A DNA stretch of 64,000 nt from Mycobacterium sp. ACS1612 (GTDB lineage: Bacteria > Actinomycetota > Actinomycetes > Mycobacteriales > Mycobacteriaceae). The translations under genes and the position numbers were made by a program. Location of the stretch: contig NZ_LZHZ01000027.1 in the NCBI RefSeq assembly GCF_001667505.1, forward strand, positions 1-64,000. The letters run 5' to 3'. How positions within the stretch are numbered: position 1 is the stretch's first letter; each line of letters opens with the position of its first letter. The notes beneath the pieces were generated by a model, which saw nothing but the letters and a program-made list of their open reading frames with translations, was not told where the DNA came from and searched no databases. Positions 55,804 through 64,000 of this stretch are shown here, in pieces.

Positions 55804-58005
55804 ATGACGGACCGCGTGACGGTGGGAAACCTGCGCGTCGCCCAGGTGCTATACGACTTCATCAACAATGAGGCGCTGCCGGGCACCGACATCGACCCCG
55901 ACAGCTTCTGGGCGGGTGTCGACAAGGTGGTCACCGACCTCAGTCCGCAGAACCAGGACCTGCTCGCCCGCCGCGACGACCTGCAGGCGCAGATCGACAA
56001 GTATCACCGACAGCACGTGATCGAGCCGCTCGATCCCGAGGGCTACAAGCAGTTCCTGATCGACATCGGCTACCTGGAACCCGAGCCGGACGACTTCGCG
56101 ATCAGCACCGCCGGGGTGGACGACGAGATCACCACGACGGCGGGTCCGCAGCTGGTCGTGCCGGTCCTCAACGCGCGGTTCGCGCTGAACGCCGCAAACG
56201 CCCGCTGGGGTTCGCTGTATGACGCGCTCTACGGCACCGACGTCATCCCCGAGGACGACGGCGCGGAGAAGGTGCGGCCAGGTACCGACGGCGGATATAA
56301 CCAGGTCCGTGGCGACAAAGTCATCGCCTATGCCCGCAAGTTCCTCGACACGGCGGCGCCGCTGGCGTCCGGGTCGTGGAGCGACGCGACAGGGCTGAAG
56401 ATCGACGAAGGTCAACTGGTCGTCGATAGGGCCGACGGTTCCACCGGTCTGGCGACTCCCGAGCAGTTCGTCGGCTACACCGGTGAACTCGGCTCACCGC
56501 AGTGGTCGGTGCTGCTGCGCAACAACGGCCTGCATGTCGAGGTCCTGGTGGACCCCGAATCCCCCATCGGCTCGACCGACGCGGCAGGCATCAAGGACGT
56601 CGTGCTGGAGTCCGCGGTCACCACGATCATGGACTTCGAGGACTCGGTGGCCGCCGTGGACGCCGACGACAAGGTGCTCGGGTACCGCAACTGGCTGGGC
56701 CTGAACAAGGGCGACCTCGCCGAAGAGGTCACCAAGGACGGCAAGACCTTCACGCGGGTGCTCAACCAGGACCGGGTGTACACCACCCCCGACGGCGAGG
56801 GCCAGCTGACGCTGCCCGGCCGCAGCCTGATGTTCGTCCGCAACGTCGGTCACCTGATGACCAACGACGCGATCACCGACGCCGAAGGTCACGAGGTGTT
56901 CGAGGGCATCCAGGACGCCCTGTTCACCAGCCTGATCGCGATTCACGGGCTGAAGGCGTCCGAGGCCAACGGGCCGCTGGTCAACAGCCGCACCGGCTCG
57001 GTGTACATCGTGAAGCCGAAGATGCACGGACCCGCTGAGGTGGCCTACACCTGCGAGCTGTTCAGCCGGGTCGAGGACGTGCTCGGGCTGCCGCAGAACA
57101 CGCTCAAGGTCGGCATCATGGACGAGGAGCGCCGCACCACCGTCAACCTGAAGGCCTGCATCAAGGCCGCCGCCGACCGCGTGGTGTTCATCAACACCGG
57201 CTTCCTGGACCGCACCGGCGACGAGATCCACACCTCGATGGAGGCCGGTCCGATGATCCGCAAGGGTGCGATGAAGAGCACTCAGTGGATCGCGGCCTAC
57301 GAGGACCAGAACGTCGACATCGGCCTTGCCGCCGGGTTCTCCGGTAAGGCGCAGATCGGCAAGGGCATGTGGGCCATGACAGACCTGATGGCCGACATGG
57401 TCGAGCAGAAGATCGGTCAGCCGAAGGCGGGCGCCACCACCGCGTGGGTGCCGTCGCCGACGGCGGCCACCCTGCACGCCATGCACTACCACGAGGTGGA
57501 CGTGTACGCGGTGCACAAGGAGCTGGCAGGCAAGCGGCGCACCACCATCGACCAACTGCTCACCGTTCCGCTGGCAAAGGAGCTGGCGTGGGCGCCAGAG
57601 GAGATCCGCGAAGAGGTCGACAACAACTGCCAGTCGATCCTCGGCTACGTGGTGCGCTGGATCGACGCAGGCGTCGGCTGCTCGAAGGTGCCCGATATCC
57701 ATGACGTCGCACTCATGGAAGACCGTGCGACGCTGCGTATTTCGAGCCAGCTGCTGGCGAACTGGTTGCGCCACGGGGTGATCACCGAGGACGACGTCAA
57801 GGCCAGCCTGCGCAGGATGGCCGCGGTGGTCGACGAGCAGAACGCGAAGGACCCTGAATTCCGGCCGATGGCACCGGATCCCGACGGCAGCATCGCGTTC
57901 CAGGCGGCGCAGGAGCTGATCCTGTCCGGCGGCACGCAACCCAACGGCTACACCGAGCCGATCCTGCACCGGCGTCGACGCGAGTACAAGGCAGCGAATC
58001 AGTGA
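55804..58005 (+). CDS. glcB: Malate synthase G
   Basis: The 733-residue glyoxylate-shunt enzyme condensing glyoxylate and acetyl-CoA to malate. Recognised segments: [20 protein letters not shown] at the start, [20 protein letters not shown] with the Mg-binding Glu/Asp region, [20 protein letters not shown] and [20 protein letters not shown] with the catalytic Arg region, then [20 protein letters not shown]. Full length for isoform G. ATG 55804 has AGGAGG upstream at 55795-55800. Corresponds to Rv1837c. Confidence 0.97.
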   Translation: MTDRVTVGNLRVAQVLYDFINNEALPGTDIDPDSFWAGVDKVVTDLSPQNQDLLARRDDLQAQIDKYHRQHVIEPLDPEGYKQFLIDIGYLEPEPDDFAISTAGVDDEITTTAGPQLVVPVLNARFALNAANARWGSLYDALYGTDVIPEDDGAEKVRPGTDGGYNQVRGDKVIAYARKFLDTAAPLASGSWSDATGLKIDEGQLVVDRADGSTGLATPEQFVGYTGELGSPQWSVLLRNNGLHVEVLVDPESPIGSTDAAGIKDVVLESAVTTIMDFEDSVAAVDADDKVLGYRNWLGLNKGDLAEEVTKDGKTFTRVLNQDRVYTTPDGEGQLTLPGRSLMFVRNVGHLMTNDAITDAEGHEVFEGIQDALFTSLIAIHGLKASEANGPLVNSRTGSVYIVKPKMHGPAEVAYTCELFSRVEDVLGLPQNTLKVGIMDEERRTTVNLKACIKAAADRVVFINTGFLDRTGDEIHTSMEAGPMIRKGAMKSTQWIAAYEDQNVDIGLAAGFSGKAQIGKGMWAMTDLMADMVEQKIGQPKAGATTAWVPSPTAATLHAMHYHEVDVYAVHKELAGKRRTTIDQLLTVPLAKELAWAPEEIREEVDNNCQSILGYVVRWIDAGVGCSKVPDIHDVALMEDRATLRISSQLLANWLRHGVITEDDVKASLRRMAAVVDEQNAKDPEFRPMAPDPDGSIAFQAAQELILSGGTQPNGYTEPILHRRRREYKAANQ

Positions 58006-58019
58006 GCACAAGGGATTAA

Positions 58020-60122
58020 GTGGGCAGGCACAGCGCTCCCGATCCCGAGGACTCGCCCGACACCGGCGTGCCCGACGAACCGCCGACGCAGCGGTTCAGT
58101 CGTCAGGAGCCCGGCGAACCTGACTATGGGTTCGACCGGCCGCATTACCGCGAACCGTCCTATCCGTCGACGCCGTATCCCGATCACGATTACGACTCCC
58201 GATACGACTCGGATTACGAGCAGGCGGAGTACGAATCCGATTTCGAATCCGATTTCGATGACCGCGATTACGACGAAGCCGATTACGGCGAAGCCGGCGG
58301 GGACTATTCGGAAACGGAGACTTCGCGGCTGACCGCCTCCGATCCGCGGACCGGCCCGGCGCACAGCGGTGAATGGGAAGGCGGCGAGTGGACCGGTAGC
58401 CACCGTGCGGTGACCACCAAGAGGCGCGGCGTCAGCGTCGGCGTGATCGTCGCACTGGTCGCGGTGGTGGTGCTCGTCGGCGCGTTCATCCTATGGCGAT
58501 TCTTCGGCGATGCGTTGTCGCATCGCACGGACGCGCTCGCGGCACGGTGCGTCAACGGTGAACTCGACGTTGCCGTCGTCGCCGATCCGTCGATCGCGGA
58601 TCAGGTGCACAAACTCGCCGACACTTTCAACCAGACCGCCGCGCCCGTCGCCGACAAATGCGTGAAGGTCGGTGTCCGGCCCGCCGATCCTGACCAGGTC
58701 GTCGACGGCTTCATCGGCAAGTGGCCCGCCGAACTCGGCGCGCAGCCCGCGTTGTGGATTCCCGCGAGTTCGGTGTCGGAGGCCAGGCTGGAGGCCGCGG
58801 CCGGTCAACAGACCGTCAGCGACAGCCGGTCTCTGGTCACGACGCCCGTCGTGCTCGCGGTCCGCCCGCAACTCAAAGACGCGTTGGGTCAACAGAACTG
58901 GAGTGACCTGCCGGGCCTGCAGACCAACCAGACGGCGCTGGACGCGCTCAATCTGCCCGGTTGGGGTCCGCTGCGGCTGGCGCTGCCGCTGCGCGGTGAC
59001 AGTGATGCCTCCTATCTGGCCGCCGAGGCGGTGGCCACGGCGGCGGCCCCCGCAGGCCAGCCGGCCACCGCGGGCACCGGCGCGGTGAACACTTTGGTGG
59101 GCGGTCAGCCCAAGCTCGCGGACAACAAGCTGTCCACTGCGATGGACGCGCTGTTGAACGCCACGGATCCGGCCAGCGCCCCGGTGCACGCCGTGGTGAC
59201 CACCGAACAGCAGCTCTTCCAGCTGGCCGCATCGACACCTGACGTCAAAGGCAAGGTGACCTCGTGGCTCCCCGCTGGACCTGCCGCCGTCGCGGATTAC
59301 CCGACGGTGCTGCTCAGCGGCCAATGGCTGTCGCAGGAGCAGGCCAGTGCGGCAAGCGAATTCGCTCGGTTCATGCGCAAGTCTGAGCAGCTGGCCGAGC
59401 TTGCCAAGGCAGGGTTCCGCAGCGAGGGCCACACGCCGCCGAAGAGCGACGTGACGAATTTCGCGCCGCTGTCCGCGCCGGTGTCGGTGGGCGACACGTC
59501 GACGCGGGCGACGCTGGCCAACGCGCTGACCGCGCCCGCCGCGAGCCCGGCCGTGACGATCATGCTCGACCAGTCCATGCCGACCGAAGAAGGCGGCAAA
59601 TCGCGGGTGGCCAACGTGGTCGCCGCGCTCAACGCCCGGTTGCAGGCACTGCCGGGCAACGCCGCAGTGGGCCTGTGGACGTTCGACGGCGTCGAGGGTC
59701 GATCGGAAGTCAGCACCGGACCGTTGTCCGATCAGGTCAACGGGCAGCCGCGCTCGGCGGCGTTGACGAGCGCGTTGAACTCACAAACCGCCTCCGGTGG
59801 TGGGGCGGTGTCGTTCACCACCTTGCGGCTGATCTACGACCAAGCCAAGTCGAATTTCCGCCAGGGCCAGGACAACTCGATTCTGGTGATCACCGAAGGT
59901 CCGCACACCGACCAGTCCTTGGACGGGGCGGGGCTGCAGCAGTACATTCGCGGGGCATTCGACCAGGGCCGCCCCGTCGCGGTCAATGTCATCGACTTCG
60001 GCAACGACTCCGACCGCGCCACCTGGGAGGCCGTCGCACAGGCGTCCGGTGGCACCTATCAGAACGTGGCCAACTCGTCGTCGCCCGACCTCACCACCGC
60101 GATTACGCAGTTCCTTGGCTAG
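58020..60122 (+). CDS. Membrane-anchored protein with binding-protein-like and VWA-like domains
   Basis: 700 residues. N-terminal ~135 residues are cytosolic and acidic with Tyr/Asp/Glu-rich imperfect repeats (DSDYEQAEYESDFESDFDDR). A single TM helix (~140-162, GVSVGVIVALVAVVVLVGAF) follows, then an exported type-2 solute-binding-like region (~165-470) and a C-terminal von Willebrand A-like domain (~510-700) starting TIMLDQSMPTEEGGK. The metal site DxSxS reads DQSMP, so it is degenerate. Start GTG 58020 is 14 bp after glcB. Matches Rv1836c by position. Function unknown; a cell-envelope adhesion or assembly role is plausible. Confidence 0.85.
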   Translation: MGRHSAPDPEDSPDTGVPDEPPTQRFSRQEPGEPDYGFDRPHYREPSYPSTPYPDHDYDSRYDSDYEQAEYESDFESDFDDRDYDEADYGEAGGDYSETETSRLTASDPRTGPAHSGEWEGGEWTGSHRAVTTKRRGVSVGVIVALVAVVVLVGAFILWRFFGDALSHRTDALAARCVNGELDVAVVADPSIADQVHKLADTFNQTAAPVADKCVKVGVRPADPDQVVDGFIGKWPAELGAQPALWIPASSVSEARLEAAAGQQTVSDSRSLVTTPVVLAVRPQLKDALGQQNWSDLPGLQTNQTALDALNLPGWGPLRLALPLRGDSDASYLAAEAVATAAAPAGQPATAGTGAVNTLVGGQPKLADNKLSTAMDALLNATDPASAPVHAVVTTEQQLFQLAASTPDVKGKVTSWLPAGPAAVADYPTVLLSGQWLSQEQASAASEFARFMRKSEQLAELAKAGFRSEGHTPPKSDVTNFAPLSAPVSVGDTSTRATLANALTAPAASPAVTIMLDQSMPTEEGGKSRVANVVAALNARLQALPGNAAVGLWTFDGVEGRSEVSTGPLSDQVNGQPRSAALTSALNSQTASGGGAVSFTTLRLIYDQAKSNFRQGQDNSILVITEGPHTDQSLDGAGLQQYIRGAFDQGRPVAVNVIDFGNDSDRATWEAVAQASGGTYQNVANSSSPDLTTAITQFLG

Positions 60123-60994
60123 TGTGATGCCGTCGCCAGCAGGCTCAACGCGGCGCGGGTGAAGACCTCCGGCACCTCCACCTGCGGGTAGTGCCCGACG
60201 CCCGGAAGTTCGACAACGTCTGCGGAGCGCCGCAATTCGCGGAGTCCCTCGAGCACGTTCGTGGTGGCCACCGGGTCGTCGAGCGCCCACAGGAAGCTCA
60301 GCGGCTTCGGCCAGTCCCTGACCGCGCCGTGCCAGCGGTCGGCGTAGCGCTCACGCTCGTCGAGATACGCGATCAGCAGGTGGGCGATGCGGTGTCCGTC
60401 GTTGTTGGCGATCAGCGCCCACTGCGCATCGGCTTCGTCTGCGGCCAACGGGTGCGCGGCACCGAACAACCTGCCGAATTCGTGTGTGAATCTGCCCTTG
60501 CTGGACAGCCGCGAGGCAATCGGGCCGAGCGGACTGCGTAGCAGCTTTTGAATGGGCCGCAAACTGGCGCGGTGCAAAATCACACTGCCGTTGCTGAGGA
60601 CCGCGCGCTGCAAGTCAAAGGGCAACTGGCCCTTGATGTCTCGCGCCAACAGCTCCGTCGTCACCGACGTCCCCATGTCGTGGGCGATCACGTCGACGGG
60701 TCCGGACGTCTCGGACGCGACGACGTCCGCCACGATGTCGGCCTGCTCGAGCAGGCTGTATCGGTGTGGCCTCGGCTTGTCCGAGAGGCCGAAGCCGAGG
60801 AAGTCCAGCGTCAACCACGCCCGCCCGGCCAGATGCGGCACCACGTTTCGGTAATCGTAGGAACTCGACGGGTAGCCGTGAAGCAGCAGGATCGTCGGGC
60901 CCGTCCCCTTGCCCGACCGTACGAACACCCTGCCTGCGGGTGTGGTCAACGACGCGCCGCCGTCGCGCCACTCGGCCACGCTTGGGGGTATCAC
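60119..60994 (-). CDS. lipZ: Alpha/beta-fold hydrolase (LipZ-type)
   Basis: A 291-residue hydrolase resembling epoxide hydrolase/haloalkane dehalogenase-fold enzymes: ILLLHGYPSSSYDYRNVVPH near 44-63, TLDFLGFGLSDKPRPHRYSL near 73-92, nucleophile elbow AHDMGTSV (Asp, as in epoxide hydrolases and dehalogenases), and the His in PGVGHYPQVEVPE. I chose GTG 60994, giving a length close to the M. tuberculosis homologue Rv1834; an extended reading to 61228 would cross the divergent gene. An Asp nucleophile argues against a simple lipase despite the inherited name. Convergent with the preceding gene by 4 bp. Confidence 0.85.
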   Translation of the reverse strand: MIPPSVAEWRDGGASLTTPAGRVFVRSGKGTGPTILLLHGYPSSSYDYRNVVPHLAGRAWLTLDFLGFGLSDKPRPHRYSLLEQADIVADVVASETSGPVDVIAHDMGTSVTTELLARDIKGQLPFDLQRAVLSNGSVILHRASLRPIQKLLRSPLGPIASRLSSKGRFTHEFGRLFGAAHPLAADEADAQWALIANNDGHRIAHLLIAYLDERERYADRWHGAVRDWPKPLSFLWALDDPVATTNVLEGLRELRRSADVVELPGVGHYPQVEVPEVFTRAALSLLATASH

Positions 60995-61193
60995 CCCAGC
61001 GACCCTAGTCGCCGAACGTGGGTTACCCGCACGCATTTTGCGTCCCGCGCGTACGTCAAGCCCACACTCGGCGAGATGTTCAGGCGAACGCGTCACGAAG
61101 TTGGGTAGTGCACTACTCGTGACCGGCGGCCGCTCCCCCACCAACACTGTGCCCAGCGTCCCGACCGGGGCGACAGAAAACAGGGGGCCAACA

Positions 61194-61853
61194 ATGGGGG
61201 CAAAATACCAAGTCCAAAGCGGCGACACACTGTGGGCGCTGGCGCAGCGGTACTACGGCGACGGGCGACTGTGCACCGTGATCTCAGTGGTCAATGACAT
61301 CGCCGATCCCGACAACATCGTCGTGGGACAGGAGCTGGAGATTCCGTACGTCACGTTCCGCTATCAGGTGCAGAGCGGTGACACGAAAGGGAATCTGGCA
61401 CAGAAGTTCTACAACGACGTCGCGATGAGCGAGGTCTACGAGATTCCCAACGGCGCCGCCCAGCGCGACCTGGTGGTGGGTGAATGGCTGTTGATCCCCG
61501 ACCTGGGCAATGTCGGACATCACACCGTTGTTGCCAGCGAGACGCTGCCGACGCTGGCGCAACGCTGGTACGGCGAAGACCACCTCTGGCCGATCATCTC
61601 GATCGCCAACCAACTGCCCGACGGCGACCCGGCGCCGGGCACCGTGCTGATCCAGCCCCGGCTGAACCGCAAGCACACCGTGGCCGCGGGTGACACGCTG
61701 TGGAAGCTGGCCGAGGACAACTATGGCGACGGCGGTGCCGCTCGCACACTGACCCTGGTGAAGATGGTCGCCGCGGCCAACTTCATCGACGATCCCGACG
61801 TCATCACGGTCGGGCAGGTCATTCGCTTCCCGTCGTTCGAACTCAGCGGCTAG
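61194..61853 (+). CDS. Four-LysM-domain protein without signal peptide
   Basis: A 219-residue protein made almost entirely of four LysM modules, beginning near residues 5 ([20 protein letters not shown]), 57 ([20 protein letters not shown]), 105 ([20 protein letters not shown]) and 161 ([20 protein letters not shown]). LysM binds N-acetylglucosamine polymers such as peptidoglycan. There is no signal peptide or membrane segment after ATG 61194, so its route to the wall, if any, is unclear. The upstream reading from 60909 overlaps the divergent hydrolase start and shows no signal sequence either. Convergent with gcvP by 4 bp. Confidence 0.87.
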   Translation: MGAKYQVQSGDTLWALAQRYYGDGRLCTVISVVNDIADPDNIVVGQELEIPYVTFRYQVQSGDTKGNLAQKFYNDVAMSEVYEIPNGAAQRDLVVGEWLLIPDLGNVGHHTVVASETLPTLAQRWYGEDHLWPIISIANQLPDGDPAPGTVLIQPRLNRKHTVAAGDTLWKLAEDNYGDGGAARTLTLVKMVAAANFIDDPDVITVGQVIRFPSFELSG

Positions 61854-64000
61854 GCGAACGCTTCGACCGGCGGGCACGAGCAGACCAGGTTGCGGTCGCC
61901 GTAGGCACCGTCGATGCGGCGCACCGGGGGCCACACCTTGGGGCGGAAGTCCTTGCCGAGCGGGTAGGCGGCCTGTTCGCGGCTGTACGGGTGATCCCAG
62001 TCGGCGACCAGCAGGCACTCGGCGGTGTGCGGCGCGCCGCGCAGTGGGTTGTCCTCGACCGACCATTCGCCGGCGCCGACCTTGTCGATCTCGGCGCGGA
62101 TCGCGATCATCGCATCGCAGAACGCGTCGACCTCGGCCAGGCTTTCGCTCTCCGTCGGTTCGACCATCAGTGTGCCCGCGACCGGGAAGCTCATGGTCGG
62201 GGCGTGGAAACCGTAGTCCGCCAAGCGCTTTGCCACGTCATCGACGGTGACACCGGTGTCCTTGGTGATCCCGCGCAGATCGAGGATGCACTCGTGGGCC
62301 ACCATGCCGTTCTCGCCGGTGTACAGCACCGGGTAGTACTCGTCGAGTCGGCGGGCGATGTAATTGGCTGACGCGATCGCGGTCAGCGACGCCGCGCGCA
62401 GCCCTGCCGCACCCATCATCCGAATGTAGGCCCAGGTGATCGGCAGGATCGACGCCGAACCGTACGGCGCCGAGGACACCGTGTACCTGTCGCCTAGCTC
62501 CTCCGCCATCGGGTGGCCAGGCAGATAGGGGGCCAGGTGCTCGCGCACCGCGACCGGCCCGACACCGGGACCGCCGCCGCCGTGCGGGATGCAGAACGTC
62601 TTGTGCAGGTTGAGATGGCTGACATCGCCGCCGAACCGGCCCGGCCTGGCCAAGCCGACGAGCGCGTTCAGGTTGGCACCGTCGACGTAGACCTGGCCGC
62701 CGACATCGTGCACCGCAGCGCAGATCTCGGCGATGTCGTGCTCGTATACACCGTGCGTCGACGGGTACGTGATCATCAACGCGGACAACCGATCCGCGTG
62801 TTCGGCGACCTTCGCGCGCAGGTCGTCGAGGTCGACGTCCCCGTTGGCGCGGCAGGCCACCACCACCACGCGCATACCGGCAAGCGCCGCCGACGCAGCG
62901 TTGGTGCCGTGGGCGCTGGACGGGATCAAGCACACCTTGCGGTCGGTCTGGCCGCGTTCGGCGTGATACGCCTGGATCGCCAGCAGTCCGGCGTACTCCC
63001 CCTGCGAACCCGCGTTGGGCTGCAACGACACCGCGTCGTATCCGGTGATCGCGGTCAGCCAGGTCTGAAGGTCGGAGATGAGCTTGTGCAACCCCGGGTT
63101 GTCGGAGACCGGCGCGAACGGATGCTGGCGGGAGAACTCCGGCCAGGTGATCGGCTCCATCTCGGCGGCCGCGTTGAGCTTCATGGTGCACGAACCGAGC
63201 GGAATCATGCTGCGGTCCAACGCAATATCCTTGTCGGCCAGCGACCGCAGGTAGCGCATCATTTCGGTTTCGGTGCGGTAGCGCGTGAATGCCGGGTGGG
63301 TGAGGAAATCCGACGTGCGCGTCTCGATGTCGGCACGCACCGGTTGCCCATGAGCCAACCCGAACGCCTCGACCACCGTCGCGACGTGTGCGTCGGTGGT
63401 GGCCTCGTCGCACGACACCGAAACGTGGTCGGCGTCGACGCGCCACAGGTTGATGTCGTTGGCTTTCGCGGCGGCGATCACCTCGTCGGCCCGGCCAGGT
63501 ACCCGGGCCAGCACGGTGTCGAAGAACTTGTCGTGCACGAGCGCCTCACCCAAGGCACCGGCGATGGCCTCGGCGCGGGCATGCACCCGGCGCGCGATCC
63601 CGGTGAGCCCGTCGGCGCCGTGATAGCTGGCGTACATCGCGGCGATCACGGCGAGCAGCACTTGCGCGGTGCAGATGTTGCTGGTGGCCTTGTCGCGGCG
63701 GATGTGCTGTTCGCGCGTCTGCAGCGCCAGTCGATACGCGGGCGCGCCATCGGCATCCTGGGAAACGCCAACGAGCCGGCCGGGCAACTGCCTGGCGTGC
63801 TTGGCGTGCACGGCCAGGTAGCCGGCGTGCGGACCCCCGAATCCCATTGGCACACCGAAACGTTGGGTGCTGCCGAACGCGATATCGGCGCCGATGTCAC
63901 CGGGCGGCGCGATCAACGTGAGCGCCAGCAGGTCAGCGCCGACGGCGACGAGGGCCCCGCGCTCGTGTGCGGCCGCGATCAGGTCGGTCCAGTCGACCAC
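61850..64000 (-). CDS. gcvP: Glycine dehydrogenase (decarboxylating), P protein, partial
   Basis: The 716 C-terminal residues of the glycine cleavage P protein (gcvB, Rv1832 in M. tuberculosis); about 225 N-terminal residues and the promoter lie beyond the window. It decarboxylates glycine with pyridoxal phosphate and loads aminomethyl onto the H protein. The PLP lysine is in [38 protein letters not shown] and [20 protein letters not shown] are also diagnostic. No gcvH or gcvT is visible in the window. Confidence 0.96.
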   Translation of the reverse strand: MVDWTDLIAAAHERGALVAVGADLLALTLIAPPGDIGADIAFGSTQRFGVPMGFGGPHAGYLAVHAKHARQLPGRLVGVSQDADGAPAYRLALQTREQHIRRDKATSNICTAQVLLAVIAAMYASYHGADGLTGIARRVHARAEAIAGALGEALVHDKFFDTVLARVPGRADEVIAAAKANDINLWRVDADHVSVSCDEATTDAHVATVVEAFGLAHGQPVRADIETRTSDFLTHPAFTRYRTETEMMRYLRSLADKDIALDRSMIPLGSCTMKLNAAAEMEPITWPEFSRQHPFAPVSDNPGLHKLISDLQTWLTAITGYDAVSLQPNAGSQGEYAGLLAIQAYHAERGQTDRKVCLIPSSAHGTNAASAALAGMRVVVVACRANGDVDLDDLRAKVAEHADRLSALMITYPSTHGVYEHDIAEICAAVHDVGGQVYVDGANLNALVGLARPGRFGGDVSHLNLHKTFCIPHGGGGPGVGPVAVREHLAPYLPGHPMAEELGDRYTVSSAPYGSASILPITWAYIRMMGAAGLRAASLTAIASANYIARRLDEYYPVLYTGENGMVAHECILDLRGITKDTGVTVDDVAKRLADYGFHAPTMSFPVAGTLMVEPTESESLAEVDAFCDAMIAIRAEIDKVGAGEWSVEDNPLRGAPHTAECLLVADWDHPYSREQAAYPLGKDFRPKVWPPVRRIDGAYGDRNLVCSCPPVEAFA

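Overview
The window is chromosomal DNA from a mycobacterium, most likely a fast-growing Mycolicibacterium. Evidence: high GC with GTG starts and start/stop overlaps; an antigen 85 mycolyltransferase; an Apa-type proline-rich secreted antigen; several F420-type LLM oxidoreductases; an IdeR-type iron box and a KstR-type box; and long collinearity (recalled, not computed) with M. tuberculosis Rv1832 to about Rv1886c, running in reverse. A Lon protease, which I recall is absent from M. tuberculosis but present in M. smegmatis, points to a fast grower. I cannot name the species.

Layout. (1) 1-10.9 kb is accessory: a thioesterase behind a KstR-like box, three TetR regulators each beside a target (FAD monooxygenase, alpha/beta hydrolase, membrane protein), a TPR protein, a rhomboid-like protein, a deaminase, a GH13 enzyme and a DUF1810 protein. 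(2) 10.9-15.7 kb is a tight run: receptor-type class III cyclase, MscS channel with a cyclic-nucleotide-binding-like domain, and an LldD-type FMN dehydrogenase. (3) 15.9-17.6 kb holds an antigen 85 gene, then two decaying pseudogenes. (4) 17.6-24.6 kb holds lon, an LLM enzyme, a TfoX-N protein, a HhH-GPD protein, a DUF72 protein, a ferredoxin reductase and a lipoprotein. (5) 24.6-29.3 kb is a minus-strand run: LLM enzyme, tandem-domain CaiB CoA-transferase, thiolase-like protein. (6) 29.4-34 kb holds phosphoketolase, a CPBP protease, a CGNR regulator and small proteins. (7) 34.1-46.3 kb is the adhA-apa-modC-modB block, SDR, LLM, ndh and the ureABCFGD operon. (8) 46.4-50.8 kb holds a rhodanese, an iron-box gene, the blaI/blaR-like pair and gnd. 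(9) 50.8-64 kb holds guaB1, two CNNM/CorC-like CBS proteins, a conserved orphan, malate synthase G, a membrane-anchored VWA-like protein, a lipZ-type hydrolase, a four-LysM protein and the C-terminal part of glycine dehydrogenase, cut by the window end.

Most unusual points: the cyclase lacks three canonical catalytic residues while the nucleotide-binding cassette of the adjacent MscS channel lacks its Glu and Arg, so the pair looks rewired away from classical cAMP signalling. The molybdate-type permease and ATPase have no binding-protein gene beside them. One gene start (54859-54915) is tandemly duplicated, each copy forming a hairpin. A four-LysM protein has no signal peptide. A 41-codon ORF is start/stop-coupled to a CNNM-type gene. 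Several clear operators (two TAAGTCA-N8 repeats, a TGACCG repeat, a KstR-like box, an IdeR box and a repeated CATGACCGGTA) give testable regulation.
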